DNA from: Verrucomicrobiota bacterium | Lineage (GTDB): Bacteria; Verrucomicrobiota; Verrucomicrobiia; Limisphaerales; BJHT01 | DNA: 34,553 nt | Direction of reading: 5' to 3' | NCBI GenBank assembly: GCA_014193395.1 | Contig: BJHT01000002.1 | Coordinates: 41,363-75,915 of the forward strand | In this document: piece after piece, positions 1-8,362 of the stretch | How positions within the stretch are numbered: position 1 is the first letter of the stretch | Layout of the letters: the number at the start of each line of letters is the position of its first letter | The notes under the pieces: generated by a model | The model's database searches: none | What the model was told of the DNA's origin: nothing | The model's input: the letters and a program-made list of their open reading frames with translations, nothing else | Program-made: the position numbers and the translations under genes

Positions 1-473
1 GCGGTCCCGGATTTGCACGGTGCAGTCCCGCCGCCCGTTTCTCTCTGCGTTTCTTCCCATCTCTGCGGTGTTCTGATTGGCGGGCTTTCGCGAGGGAGGT
101 GCGGGGGGAACAGGACACCGCAGAGATGGGAAGGATCGCAGAGGGGGAAAGAAGAGGCGACAAGCTGTCGCCTCCCCGGGGGCGCGCTGTGGGCTGCTGC
201 GGAGCGCGGCTGTGTGCGGAGCACCAGCCGCAGCGCGTTGACCATGCCGAGCGGTCTCGGATTTGCACGGTGCAGTCCGTCCGCCCCTCTCTGCGTTTCT
301 TCCCATCTCTGCGGTGTTCTTATCGGCAGTTTTTCGCGAGGGAGGTGCGGAGGGAACAGGACACCGCAGAGAGGGGAAGGGACGCAGAGGGGGAAAGATG
401 AGGCGACAAGCTGTCGCCTCCCCGGGGGCGTTCCAACCCCTGATTTCATTGCCTCTTTTCATTCTCCCGTTTT
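1..473. repeat. Two tandem palindromic repeat units in an intergenic region
   Basis: No credible gene is present; reading frames here are repeat-driven and lack any recognisable domain. Two direct copies of a unit of about 180 bp lie at 1-184 and 251-430, separated by 66 bp that contain a further nested palindrome (206-211 with 226-231). Each unit holds a long inverted repeat: arms 53-71 and 115-133 in unit 1 pair perfectly over 19 bp, and arms 299-317 and 361-379 in unit 2 pair with one mismatch. Each unit ends in a short hairpin, AGGCGACA-agc-TGTCGCCT, at 155-173 and 401-419. The block lies just beyond the stop codon of the leftward gene ending at 474, so transcripts of that gene would run into strong hairpins. 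No T-run follows, so I do not call a classical terminator. Confidence 0.85.
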
Positions 474-1838
474 CTACGCGTTCCAGAAATGCGGGCCGGG
501 CGTGGGTTGGTAGGGGATACGCAGTTCGGGCGTGGCGAGCGTCGCGCCGCCGCCGAGAAGCGAGTCCACGGCGTGGAGGGTCATGCCGGTGGTGAGATAG
601 TTGCGCTCGATGGGCCACGCGGTTTTGCCGGTGAGCATCATGGTCTCGATGTGGCGGACGAGCGGGCTGAAAAAGCTGGCGAGCGTACACATGGTCGGCG
701 GCATCGGCAGGAACATCAGCGTGGAGACGATGTCACCGCGCTGCGTGAGGCCGGCGTAGGTGAAGTCGTTCAGCGACGCGGTGTCGCGGTGGAACGGCTC
801 GACGGTGCCGTTGAAATGGAATGTCGTCGTGCGGAAGCCGTCGTGGTGCTCGAAGACGTAGGCGACCGCGAACGGGCTGACGCGCCGCAGATGCGCGATC
901 GACGGCTCGGCGAAGGTGTAGCCCGGCGCGGGCGCGAGGGTCTGGCTGCGGTTCAGCGCGGCGAAGCACAGGCGCCGCGTGGACTCGCGTTCGCCGAGCA
1001 ATTGCCAGACGGCCTCGTTTTTCAACGCCCGCACGGATTTCACGCCGACCTCGCCGCCCGCGCGGCGTTCCGACATGCACTGCGCGGTCTCGATGGTGTG
1101 GATGTCGTAGTAGCCGTGGTGCCCGTAGCCGACGCCGACACTCTCGACGAGCGGCGTGCCGAGCGGGATCTCGACCTCCGGAATGCGCCAGGTGACCGGC
1201 AGCGACGAGCCGGCCATGAGCGGGAAGCCGAGGCGCTGCGCGTCGCGGTAGGTCTCCTGCGCCTCGCGCCAGTCCATCGCGAAATGTTTGTCCTGAAAGA
1301 CCGGCACCGCGCGGCCCACGCGCTCGAAGGTGCGCACCACGTCCTTGAAAAAACGGAAGCGCGGGTAAAGCGGCTGGCCCTTGGCGTCGCGCGGATAATC
1401 GCCGTGCTCGCCAATGATGAGCACGCCGTCAACCGCGAGCTGCGATCCGCCGAGCGTGAGGGCCTCGGCGATGGACGGAAACAGTTTCACGCCGTGCCGC
1501 CGGGCGCGTTCGCGGCTCACGTCGTTTTCGGGAAACTGCTCGACGTAGAGCGACACCAAGTCCAGCGGCGACGTGTGATGCCGCCCGTGCCACCCGTAGC
1601 CCTCGAGCAGGCGGTCAACGAAATGCTGCCCGTGCGAAAACTTGCGGACGATGGTCGTGATGAGCGCGACCCGCTTGCGCTTCGGCGTGCCCTTCGCTCC
1701 GGCCGCGCCTGCGCTCGCGCGCATGCCCGTGCTCGTGCGCGGCGCGGAACAGGACGTGAGCCACGGCAGCGCCGCCGCCCCGGCGATCGCGCCCGCAAAT
1801 TGGCGACGGGACAACGGAGGAATGGGGCGCGCAGGCAT
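474..1838 (-). CDS. Tat-exported putative lipoprotein, function unknown
   Basis: Predicted 454-residue protein starting at the ATG 1838-1836. The N-terminus shows a twin-arginine signal (SRRQFAG, about residues 10-16), an Ala-rich hydrophobic stretch and a lipobox-like LTSC ending near residue 31, so it is probably folded in the cytoplasm, exported by Tat and lipid-anchored. The mature part has no catalytic motif I can name. It contains a His/Gly/Tyr-rich segment (GYGHHGYYDIHT, about residues 237-248) and several conserved-looking short blocks such as GEHGDYP near residue 143 and FQDKHFAMDW near 181. Acid and His clusters could bind metal, but that is inference. Proteins of this look, a Tat signal followed by a Rossmann-like alternation of hydrophobic strands, are common in Planctomycetota and Verrucomicrobiota and are usually unannotated. 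It stands alone on this strand, with hairpin repeats beyond its 3' end. Confidence 0.75.
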   Translation of the reverse strand: MPARPIPPLSRRQFAGAIAGAAALPWLTSCSAPRTSTGMRASAGAAGAKGTPKRKRVALITTIVRKFSHGQHFVDRLLEGYGWHGRHHTSPLDLVSLYVEQFPENDVSRERARRHGVKLFPSIAEALTLGGSQLAVDGVLIIGEHGDYPRDAKGQPLYPRFRFFKDVVRTFERVGRAVPVFQDKHFAMDWREAQETYRDAQRLGFPLMAGSSLPVTWRIPEVEIPLGTPLVESVGVGYGHHGYYDIHTIETAQCMSERRAGGEVGVKSVRALKNEAVWQLLGERESTRRLCFAALNRSQTLAPAPGYTFAEPSIAHLRRVSPFAVAYVFEHHDGFRTTTFHFNGTVEPFHRDTASLNDFTYAGLTQRGDIVSTLMFLPMPPTMCTLASFFSPLVRHIETMMLTGKTAWPIERNYLTTGMTLHAVDSLLGGGATLATPELRIPYQPTPGPHFWNA

Positions 1839-1927
1839 GGGAGGTAACTACCGGAGGCGGCGGGGACTGCCAATGCGAAAGGGCGTTCAAGTAGCGGTGC
1901 AACTGCGACAAAGTTCTGGGCATCAAA

Positions 1928-1965
1928 CTTTGAACTTTGAGCTTTGAACTTTGAGCTTTGAGCTT
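1928..1965. repeat. Heptamer microsatellite CTTTGAR
   Basis: Five full copies and one partial copy of the 7-bp unit CTTTGAA/CTTTGAG run head to tail between the divergent genes at 1838 (-) and 2092 (+). The rest of the 1839-2091 interval shows no promoter that I can call with confidence. Confidence 0.9.
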
Positions 1966-2091
1966 CGCACCCGCCCCCCGCCTCCCAGCGGGCTTCGCCG
2001 ACCGAGTGGAGGGAGTGCGCGGGGTAAATTCAACTGTTCCTCCCGCATTCGCAGCTTGCCTCCGGGGCCGTGCCGCGCGTTTCATTCGTGC

Positions 2092-2550
2092 GTGTCCAAG
2101 CTTGGTTCCTTCTCCCGCTACTGGCTGCCCGTGTGCGCCGTGATGGCCGCGATTTTCATCGCCTCGACGGACCTCGGGGCGTCGCATCGTACGTCGCGGT
2201 TTCTCGGCCCGTTTTTGCGGTGGTTGAAACCGGGAATCGCCGAGGAAACGATCCAGGAGATTCAGTACTTCATTCGCAAATGCGGCCATCTTTCCGAATT
2301 CGCCGCACTCGGAATCCTCGTGTGGCGCGCGCACCGGCGGCCGGTGACGAACGATCCGCGGCCGTGGGACTGGGAGGAAGCGGCGTTCGCCATCGGCTGC
2401 GCGGCGGCCTACGCGGTGAGCGATGAAATGCACCAGGCGCTCGTGCCGACGCGCGATCCCTCGCTGTTCGACGTGCTGATCGACACGAGCGGCGCGACGC
2501 TCGGTGTGCTGGGTGTGTGGTTGGTGGGCCGCTGGCGAAAGAAATGGTGA
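2092..2550 (+). CDS. VanZ-like family membrane protein
   Basis: Small integral membrane protein of the VanZ-like family, about 152 residues from the GTG at 2092. The reading frame is open to an ATG at 1951, but that would add 47 Pro/Arg/Ser-rich residues and start in the heptamer repeat, so I prefer the GTG directly before the first membrane segment (RYWLPVCAVMAAIF). Family features are visible: the K-C-G-H...E-F segment in the second membrane helix (IRKCGHLSEFAALG), and the acidic SDEMHQALVP...RDPSLFDVLID block before the last helix, which is the most conserved part of VanZ-like proteins. The namesake gives low-level teicoplanin resistance; most chromosomal homologues have no known role. The stop codon is 6 bp before comEC, so the two are probably co-transcribed. 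Confidence 0.82.
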   Translation: MSKLGSFSRYWLPVCAVMAAIFIASTDLGASHRTSRFLGPFLRWLKPGIAEETIQEIQYFIRKCGHLSEFAALGILVWRAHRRPVTNDPRPWDWEEAAFAIGCAAAYAVSDEMHQALVPTRDPSLFDVLIDTSGATLGVLGVWLVGRWRKKW

Positions 2551-2556
2551 GGGCGC

Positions 2557-5016
2557 ATGGAGCATCCGCTGGTGCGAGTGGCATTGGCTTACAGCGCGGG
2601 GCTGGTGCTCGCGTTCTGGCAGCCGTATCCAGTTTCGCTCGGCGCGCTGTTGCTCCTCACGCTCGCGCTGGGGTGGACGTGTCTGCGCGTTGAAAGATTC
2701 CGCCCCTGGCTGCTCTGGCCGTTTCTGGTGTTCTGCGGCTGGACCAATCTCGAACTGCAAACCGCGGTCATCTCCCCCGCCGACCTGCGCGTGCTCAACG
2801 ACGGTCGCGACGAGCTGGTCACGCTGCACGGCACGCTGGCCGAGGCCCCGCGCCAAAGCATCGTGCGGCGGCGCGACGATGAAACGGTCCGCACGCTCGC
2901 CATCCTCGAGGCATCCGAATTGCAACACGGCACCAACCGCGAGCCGGCGTTCGGGCCGGTGCTCATCAACACGCCGGGCGTGCTGGGCGCGGAGTTTTTC
3001 ACCGGACGTCCGGTGGTGTTGCACGGCGTGCTGCGGGTGCCGCGCGGACCGGTGGCGGAGGGCTTGTTCGATTACAGCCGGCATCTGACGTGGCAGGGGA
3101 TTCACCGGCAGCTCGTCGTCGCGAAAACCAGCGACTGGCAGCTCGCGGAGGGGACGGATCGTGCCGCGCGTCCGCCGCTGGCGGATCGTTTTCAGTCCTG
3201 GGCGATGGCCACATTGGCGCGCGGGCTGCCGGTCGAGGACGCCGAGCTGCGGCTGCTTTGGGCGATGGCGCTGGGCTGGAAAACGGCGCTCACCGATGAA
3301 GTCACCGAGCCATTCATGCGCTCGGGAACGATGCATATTTTTGCTATCAGCGGACTGCACATCGCGCTGATCGCGGGGATTCTCGTGAGCCTGCTGCGCG
3401 TACTGCAACTGCCGCGCGGCGCGTGCGGCTGGGTGGTGATTCCGCTGATCTGGTTCTACACGCACGCGACGGGCTGGCAGTCCTCGGCGATCCGCTCGAC
3501 GATCATGATGACCGTGATCATCGCGGGCTGGATGCTCCATCGGCCGGGGAATCTGCTCAATTCGCTCGCGACCTCGGGGTTCATCATCCTCCTGTGGGAA
3601 CCGCAGCAATTGTTTCAAGCAAGCTTCCAGCTTTCGTTCTTCGTCGTCTTGAGCATCGGTCTGCTCCTGCCGCCGTTTGAGAAAATCCGGCAACGCGTGC
3701 TGCAGCACGATCCACTGCTTCCCCACGATGCGCTGCCGCGCTGGCGGCGTTGGGTCGAGCCGCCGGTGCTGTGGGTCACGGCGAGCCTCGCGACGTCGCT
3801 TGCGGCGTGGCTGGGGTCGCTGCCGTTGATCGCGTGGTATTTTCACATGGTCACGCCGGTCAGCCTGCTGGCGAATTTGCTCGTGGTGCCGCTCAGCAGC
3901 CTCGCGTTAATGTGCAATCTCGGCAGCCTCGTCACCGGTGCGGCGCTGCCGTGGGTCGCGGAATTGTTCAATCACAGCGCGTGGTTCTGGATGCACCTGA
4001 TGATCCGGGCGAGCGACTGGACGATCACGCTGCCCACCGCGTTTTTCTACGTGCGACCGCCGACCGCGGCGCAATTTTTTCTTTTCTACTCCGCGTTGTT
4101 GGCCACCTCCGCGGGCTGGCTGACGGACGCGCGCCGGCGCTGGTGGGTTGGTGCAGGGCTGGCGGTACTCGCGGTTTTTTGCGCGTGGGAATGGAACGCG
4201 CGACGGGACCGGTTCGAGATCACCGTGCTGGCGGGTGCGACGGCCGTGTATGTGGATGCGCCGGGAACAATGGAAGATGTGCTCGTCGATTGCGGCACGG
4301 AGTCGTCGGTGACGCTGGTGTTGAAGCCCTTCCTGCGCTACTGCGGCGTAAATCGACTGCCAGCGATGGTGCTGACGCATGGTGACCTGCGGCACGTCGG
4401 CGGCGCGACCAATCTGGCGGAGTTGTTCGCCGTCGAGCGCGTCGTGGTGAGCGAAGCGCCGAGCCGCTCGCCCGCATACCGGCAGGCACTCGCGGCGTTC
4501 GCGGGCGAACCCGCGCGGATCGCACGCATCGCGCGGGGCGGGCGGGTGCAAGAGTGGGAGGTGCTCCATCCCGCGGCCGAGGATCGTTTCGCGCAAGGCG
4601 ACGACAACGCCGTGGTGCTGCGGCGCGAGATTCGCGGCACGCGCGTGCTGCTGCTCTCTGATCTCGGCCGACTCGGCCAGCGCGCTTTGCTGGAGCGGGC
4701 GCGCGAGGACGAGTTGCGCGCGGACATCGTCGTCGCCGGATTGCCGGCGCAGGGCGAGCCGCTGAATCCGCAAATGCTGGCTGCCATCCAGCCGCGCCTC
4801 GTGATCATCCATGACACCGAGTTCCCCGCGAGCCGCCGCGCCGGAACGAAACTGCGCGAGCGCCTCCAACGCGCAGGCGTGCCGGTCCTGTTCACGAGCG
4901 ACTGCGGGACGGTGAGCCTCGCGCTCACAAAAACGGGCTGGGAAGCGCGGGCGATGAACGGGGAGCGGAGTGTGGGTGGCATGCGGATAGACCAGAGCAC
5001 ACGTGGCCATCCGTGA
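2557..5016 (+). CDS. comEC: ComEC/Rec2 DNA-uptake channel with degenerate metallo-beta-lactamase-like domain
   Basis: An 819-residue polytopic inner-membrane protein matching ComEC/Rec2, the channel that passes single-stranded DNA into the cytoplasm during natural transformation. The N-terminal part has membrane helices and an OB-like soluble stretch (about 60-210). The ComEC/Rec2 core begins near residue 230 and includes the diagnostic FAISGLHIALIAG block near 262-274. The C-terminal third (about 553-790) has the fold pattern of the metallo-beta-lactamase-like domain of long ComEC proteins. However, the usual HxHxDH zinc motif reads H-G-D-L-R-H (residues 608-613), so the second His and the Asp are lost. 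The later NDxS and TGD-type motifs read DDNAVVL and LLSDLG. Nuclease activity of this domain is therefore doubtful. Length is normal for the family. Start: ATG 2557, just after the VanZ-like gene. Confidence 0.93.
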   Translation: MEHPLVRVALAYSAGLVLAFWQPYPVSLGALLLLTLALGWTCLRVERFRPWLLWPFLVFCGWTNLELQTAVISPADLRVLNDGRDELVTLHGTLAEAPRQSIVRRRDDETVRTLAILEASELQHGTNREPAFGPVLINTPGVLGAEFFTGRPVVLHGVLRVPRGPVAEGLFDYSRHLTWQGIHRQLVVAKTSDWQLAEGTDRAARPPLADRFQSWAMATLARGLPVEDAELRLLWAMALGWKTALTDEVTEPFMRSGTMHIFAISGLHIALIAGILVSLLRVLQLPRGACGWVVIPLIWFYTHATGWQSSAIRSTIMMTVIIAGWMLHRPGNLLNSLATSGFIILLWEPQQLFQASFQLSFFVVLSIGLLLPPFEKIRQRVLQHDPLLPHDALPRWRRWVEPPVLWVTASLATSLAAWLGSLPLIAWYFHMVTPVSLLANLLVVPLSSLALMCNLGSLVTGAALPWVAELFNHSAWFWMHLMIRASDWTITLPTAFFYVRPPTAAQFFLFYSALLATSAGWLTDARRRWWVGAGLAVLAVFCAWEWNARRDRFEITVLAGATAVYVDAPGTMEDVLVDCGTESSVTLVLKPFLRYCGVNRLPAMVLTHGDLRHVGGATNLAELFAVERVVVSEAPSRSPAYRQALAAFAGEPARIARIARGGRVQEWEVLHPAAEDRFAQGDDNAVVLRREIRGTRVLLLSDLGRLGQRALLERAREDELRADIVVAGLPAQGEPLNPQMLAAIQPRLVIIHDTEFPASRRAGTKLRERLQRAGVPVLFTSDCGTVSLALTKTGWEARAMNGERSVGGMRIDQSTRGHP

Positions 5017-5332
5017 GCCGACAACGGTGCGTCTGAGGTGCACAGTAGGAATTCGCCGCCGAAGTTGTTGTAAAAGCCCCCACGGGACCGGGGTGGCGAC
5101 GGCCCGTCGCCACAAGCTTGCGGGGACAACCTGTCCCCGCCCCGAGATCTATCGGCGAGGCTTCGGCTTGAATGGGTGTGGCACCAAGGCGGCGCCCCTC
5201 AGCCAGAGCCAGCGAGCGCACTTTGTCGCGATCCCTCCGCCGAAATCAGTTAGTCCCTCAAGTTGCTTTCAAAAACTATTTCCGGAAAAAATCGGCTGCC
5301 GCGCGGCCGCATGCGTCGAAACACCAACTCCG
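5017..5332. repeat. Intergenic region with two strong hairpins
   Basis: About 316 bp without a gene. Two GC-rich hairpins stand back to back: GTGGCGACGG-c-CCGTCGCCAC at 5093-5113, and GCGGGGACA-acc-TGTCCCCGC at 5120-5140. They could end or stabilise the vanZ-comEC transcript, but no T-run follows. They resemble the GGCGACA hairpins at the left end of the window. Nothing else recognisable is seen before the signal-peptide start at 5333. Confidence 0.75.
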
Positions 5333-7102
5333 ATGAAAACTGCAATTCTCTCCCTCTCGCGTCGTTTCGGCTTTCTCGCCCTCGTTGCCATGCTGATTGG
5401 TTCAACCTCGCGCAGCGAAGCCAAGACCCTCCACGTCCCCGGCGAGCACGCGACGATTCAGGCGGCGGTCACTGCGGCGGCGGCGGGCGACACGGTGTTG
5501 GTGGCGGCGGGGACTTATCGCGAGCGGATTCGATTGAAGGAAAACGTCACGCTTCAGAGCGCGGGTGACGACACGCGGGGCAAGCTCGGGCTGGCGCGCG
5601 CCGAAGCCACGATCATTGATGGCGGCGGGAAGGCGGGTGAGGGCGCGGGCGTGGCGATGGCCGAGGGTTCGGTGCTGGATGGTTTCACCGTGACGAACGT
5701 GGGTGTGTACGACGATGGAGAGTGGACGCGGCACCACGCGACGCACGGCAACGAGCAGGCGCACGAACACATCGGGCAGCCGGGCGTCGCGGGTGTGAGC
5801 GTGGTCGGCGTCAACTGCGCGATTCAAAACAACATCGTGCATCACATCGGCTACACGGGCATCGCGATCACGGGGGCCGAGGGCAAACGCTGCGCGCCCC
5901 GCGTGGTGCGCAATGTCTGCTATCGCAACATGGGCGGCGGCATCGGCTCGATGCGCGGCTCGACGGCGCTGATCGAGGAGAATGTCTGCTTTCAGAATTT
6001 CTACGCCGGCATCGGCCATGAAGGAGCCAGCCCGCTCGTGTTGCGCAATGTGTGCTACGAAAACATCCGCGCGGGCATCGGCATCAGCGAGGGCGCGCGG
6101 CCGATTGTTCGCGGCAACCAGTGCTATCGCAACCGCCGCGCGGGCATCGGCATCCGCACCGGCGCGGAGACGAGTCCGGTCATCGAGGACAACGATTGCT
6201 ACCGCAACGACATGGCGGGCATCGGCTGCGAGGAGGAAAGCACGCCGCTCATTCGCAACAACCGCTGCTACGAGAACACCCGCGCCGGCATTGGTTCCCG
6301 TGACCGTGCGCGCCCCGTGATCGTGGGCAATCAATGCTATCGCAACCAGGCGGCGGGCATCGGCAGCGAGGCCGGGTCGCGGCCGCTCATCGCGAACAAC
6401 GAGTGCTACGAGAACGCCGCCGCCGGCATCGGACAGCAGGGCGACACCGAGACCGTGCTGATTGGAAATTATCTGCATCACAATCTGGCCACGGGCATCG
6501 GCTTCGCGGGGACCGAGAAAGGCCGGTCGGAGGTGCTGAACAACCGCGTCGTGGACAATGCGAACGTGGCCATCGGGATTCAGAGCGGTTGGAAAGTGCG
6601 CCTGGTCGGCAATGAATTGGCGCGCGACGGCGGGATGCCGCCGATCGTGATGGTTTTCAAAGGTGCCGAGGCCGAGTTCACCGACAACACGATCCGCGGC
6701 AGCGGCGTCGCGGGCATCCGCACCGAGGGCGTGGTCCGCGCGACGCGCAACCGTTTCGAGTGCCCGGCGCTGCGCGAAGGCGGCGGCCCGCCGCAGTTCG
6801 CGGTGTGGGGTCTGCCCGGCGCGGACATCACGTTCACCGGGAACACCGTGCGCGGCTGGCGCAACGCCCTCGCCGCCGACAAGGCGACCGTGACGGCCCG
6901 CGACAATCGCGTCGCGCACTATGGCGCGGTGGGCATCAAGATCGACCAACCCGTCGGCAAAACGGTGATCACCGGAAATATTTTCGAGAGTGACCGCGAC
7001 AAGACTGGCTTCACCGTTTCCGGCGGCGAAGCGGTGGCGGAGGACAATCGTGTCGAGCGCAGCAAGGACGCGAAACCTGCAACGGAGAAAAAGGAGAAGT
7101 AG
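5333..7102 (+). CDS. Exported right-handed beta-helix repeat protein (NosD/pectate-lyase-like fold)
   Basis: Predicted 589 residues from ATG 5333, chosen because a clear Sec signal peptide follows (MKTAILSLSRR..., cleavage near SEA-KT at residue 30); the frame is open further upstream but reads through the intergenic hairpins. The mature protein starts with the TIQAAVTAAAAGDTVLVAAGTYRE block typical of the DUF1565/NosD-like parallel beta-helix entry. Residues about 190-385 consist of at least eight turns with a near-constant period of 23 residues and the consensus N-x-C-Y-x-N-x-x-A-G-I-G, giving ladders of Cys, Tyr/Phe and Asn inside the helix. A second set of more divergent turns follows to the C-terminus. 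Such proteins are extracytoplasmic carbohydrate-active enzymes, epimerases or structural scaffolds; no catalytic site is identifiable, so no substrate is assigned. Not obviously in an operon with comEC (316 bp gap). Confidence 0.85.
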   Translation: MKTAILSLSRRFGFLALVAMLIGSTSRSEAKTLHVPGEHATIQAAVTAAAAGDTVLVAAGTYRERIRLKENVTLQSAGDDTRGKLGLARAEATIIDGGGKAGEGAGVAMAEGSVLDGFTVTNVGVYDDGEWTRHHATHGNEQAHEHIGQPGVAGVSVVGVNCAIQNNIVHHIGYTGIAITGAEGKRCAPRVVRNVCYRNMGGGIGSMRGSTALIEENVCFQNFYAGIGHEGASPLVLRNVCYENIRAGIGISEGARPIVRGNQCYRNRRAGIGIRTGAETSPVIEDNDCYRNDMAGIGCEEESTPLIRNNRCYENTRAGIGSRDRARPVIVGNQCYRNQAAGIGSEAGSRPLIANNECYENAAAGIGQQGDTETVLIGNYLHHNLATGIGFAGTEKGRSEVLNNRVVDNANVAIGIQSGWKVRLVGNELARDGGMPPIVMVFKGAEAEFTDNTIRGSGVAGIRTEGVVRATRNRFECPALREGGGPPQFAVWGLPGADITFTGNTVRGWRNALAADKATVTARDNRVAHYGAVGIKIDQPVGKTVITGNIFESDRDKTGFTVSGGEAVAEDNRVERSKDAKPATEKKEK

Positions 7103-7204
7103 CAGGACCGGCGCGAGGGAGAAGAAAGCGCGGCGGCTGATTCCACCAGTTCCGGCGACAATCCGGGGGCACCTGTCGAAATTTCCAACTCCAGTGCGCC
7201 AGCA

Positions 7205-8203
7205 TCATGGCGCGGGCAGGTCGAGGACCGCGGCGAAGCGGAGGCCGCGGGTGCTGACGCGCAGTTCGGGAAGGTCAAGGTGCTGCAGGATGGCTTCGTA
7301 GATGGCGACGCCGTAGAGGATGACGTCGGCGCGATTGGGCGGAAGCCCGGGGATGTTGCGGCGTTGCGCGAGGGGCAGGCTCCAGAGGTGTTCGCGGTGG
7401 CGCTGGACGGCGGCGCGCGTGAGGCGCACGGCTTCGATGCGCGCGCGGTCAAAGTCGGTCATGCCGGTGTGGATGCGGGCGAGGATGGTGGTCGCGCCGC
7501 CGGTGCCGACGAGGTGCAGCCGGGCGCGGTCCACGCGGGCGAGGGCGGGCGCGAGATGGGGGAGAATCTGGCGCGCGACGATGCGTTCGAGTTCGTTGTG
7601 GCAGCGTTGCCAGTCGGCGGCGGAGGGCGGATCGGCGACGGGAAATTTCTCGAGCAGGCGCACGCTGCCGAGGGGGAAGCTTTCGCGGAATTGCTGATGC
7701 TGGCCCGCGCCAAGGATGAACTCGGTGCTGCCGCCGCCGACATCGAGGATGAGCAGCGGATGGCCGGCGAGTTGCGGATCGGTGGCGACGCCGTGGAAGG
7801 CCCAGTCGGCTTCTTGTTCTCCGCTGATGATCTCAAGCGGAAGGCCGGCGGCGTGCTGGATGGCGGCGCAGAGTTCGGCGGCGTTGCGGGCGTCGCGCGC
7901 GGCGCTGGTGCCGATGATGCGGATGGGGGCGGCGCCGCTGGCGCGTGCGGCGCGGACGAAGGTGGCGACGGCGGCGGCGGTTTTCGCGATGGCTCCGGGC
8001 TGGAGTTGGTGGGTCTCGTAAAAGCCCGCGCCGAGGCGGGTTTGTTCGCTTTGTTCGAGGACCGGGTGGAGTTCGTCGCCGCGGAGATCGACGACGAGGA
8101 GTTTTACGGAGTTGGTGCCGACGTCGATGACGGCGCGGCGGCGGGTGCCCGCAGCGGGGGGCGCGAGCGGCGGCAGTAGTGGATCAAACTCGGCGGGGTT
8201 CAT
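7205..8203 (-). CDS. ppx: Ppx/GppA family phosphatase (exopolyphosphatase-like)
   Basis: A 332-residue protein of the ASKHA superfamily. Visible motifs are the first phosphate-binding loop DVGTNSVKLLV (about residues 25-35), the central EIISGEQEADWAF block (about 123-135), and the second loop LDVGGGSTEF (about 152-161), followed by SFPLGSVRL. This is the single-domain Ppx/GppA core without the HD-like C-terminal domain of longer Ppx. Family members hydrolyse terminal phosphate of polyphosphate or convert pppGpp to ppGpp; which applies cannot be told from sequence. I chose ATG 8203; a GTG 24 bases upstream (8227) would add eight residues. It is the last gene of the leftward run starting at pfaD, but a gap of about 160 bp with a REP-like hairpin separates it from the ROK kinase. 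Confidence 0.88.
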   Translation of the reverse strand: MNPAEFDPLLPPLAPPAAGTRRRAVIDVGTNSVKLLVVDLRGDELHPVLEQSEQTRLGAGFYETHQLQPGAIAKTAAAVATFVRAARASGAAPIRIIGTSAARDARNAAELCAAIQHAAGLPLEIISGEQEADWAFHGVATDPQLAGHPLLILDVGGGSTEFILGAGQHQQFRESFPLGSVRLLEKFPVADPPSAADWQRCHNELERIVARQILPHLAPALARVDRARLHLVGTGGATTILARIHTGMTDFDRARIEAVRLTRAAVQRHREHLWSLPLAQRRNIPGLPPNRADVILYGVAIYEAILQHLDLPELRVSTRGLRFAAVLDLPAP

Positions 8204-8289
8204 GCGGGAAAAATCCGTTCTAATCACGGGCGGTCCACAGATGCAAAGTTAGAACGGGGAACGCCCGGTTCGGCGGGCCGCCGATCCGT

Positions 8290-8311
8290 GCAGGCCAGCG
8301 GCCTGCGCTCC
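8290..8311. repeat. Solo REP-like hairpin
   Basis: Stem GCAGGCC-agc-GGCCTGC followed by GCTCC; on the minus strand it reads GGAGC followed by the stem. Lies in the gap between the ROK kinase and ppx. Same head as the palindromes at 12235-12302 and 14887-14954 but a different stem. Confidence 0.65.
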
Positions 8312-8362
8312 CCGCTGCGCGGTGGAGTTGTCACGCCTGTGTTCATCGGGCGGCGCGACGGG

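Noticed and set aside
13..513. Possible small genes at the left end
   Set aside because: Their protein sequence is duplicated only because the DNA repeat is; no start signal or domain.
1615..3846. A 743-codon minus-strand frame overlapping the VanZ-like and ComEC genes
   Set aside because: Arg/Gln/His-rich composition and no recognisable domain; the plus strand has membrane helices and ComEC motifs.
5093..5140. Rho-independent terminator after comEC
   Set aside because: Strong hairpins but no following T-run; kept as repeats with possible RNA-end function.
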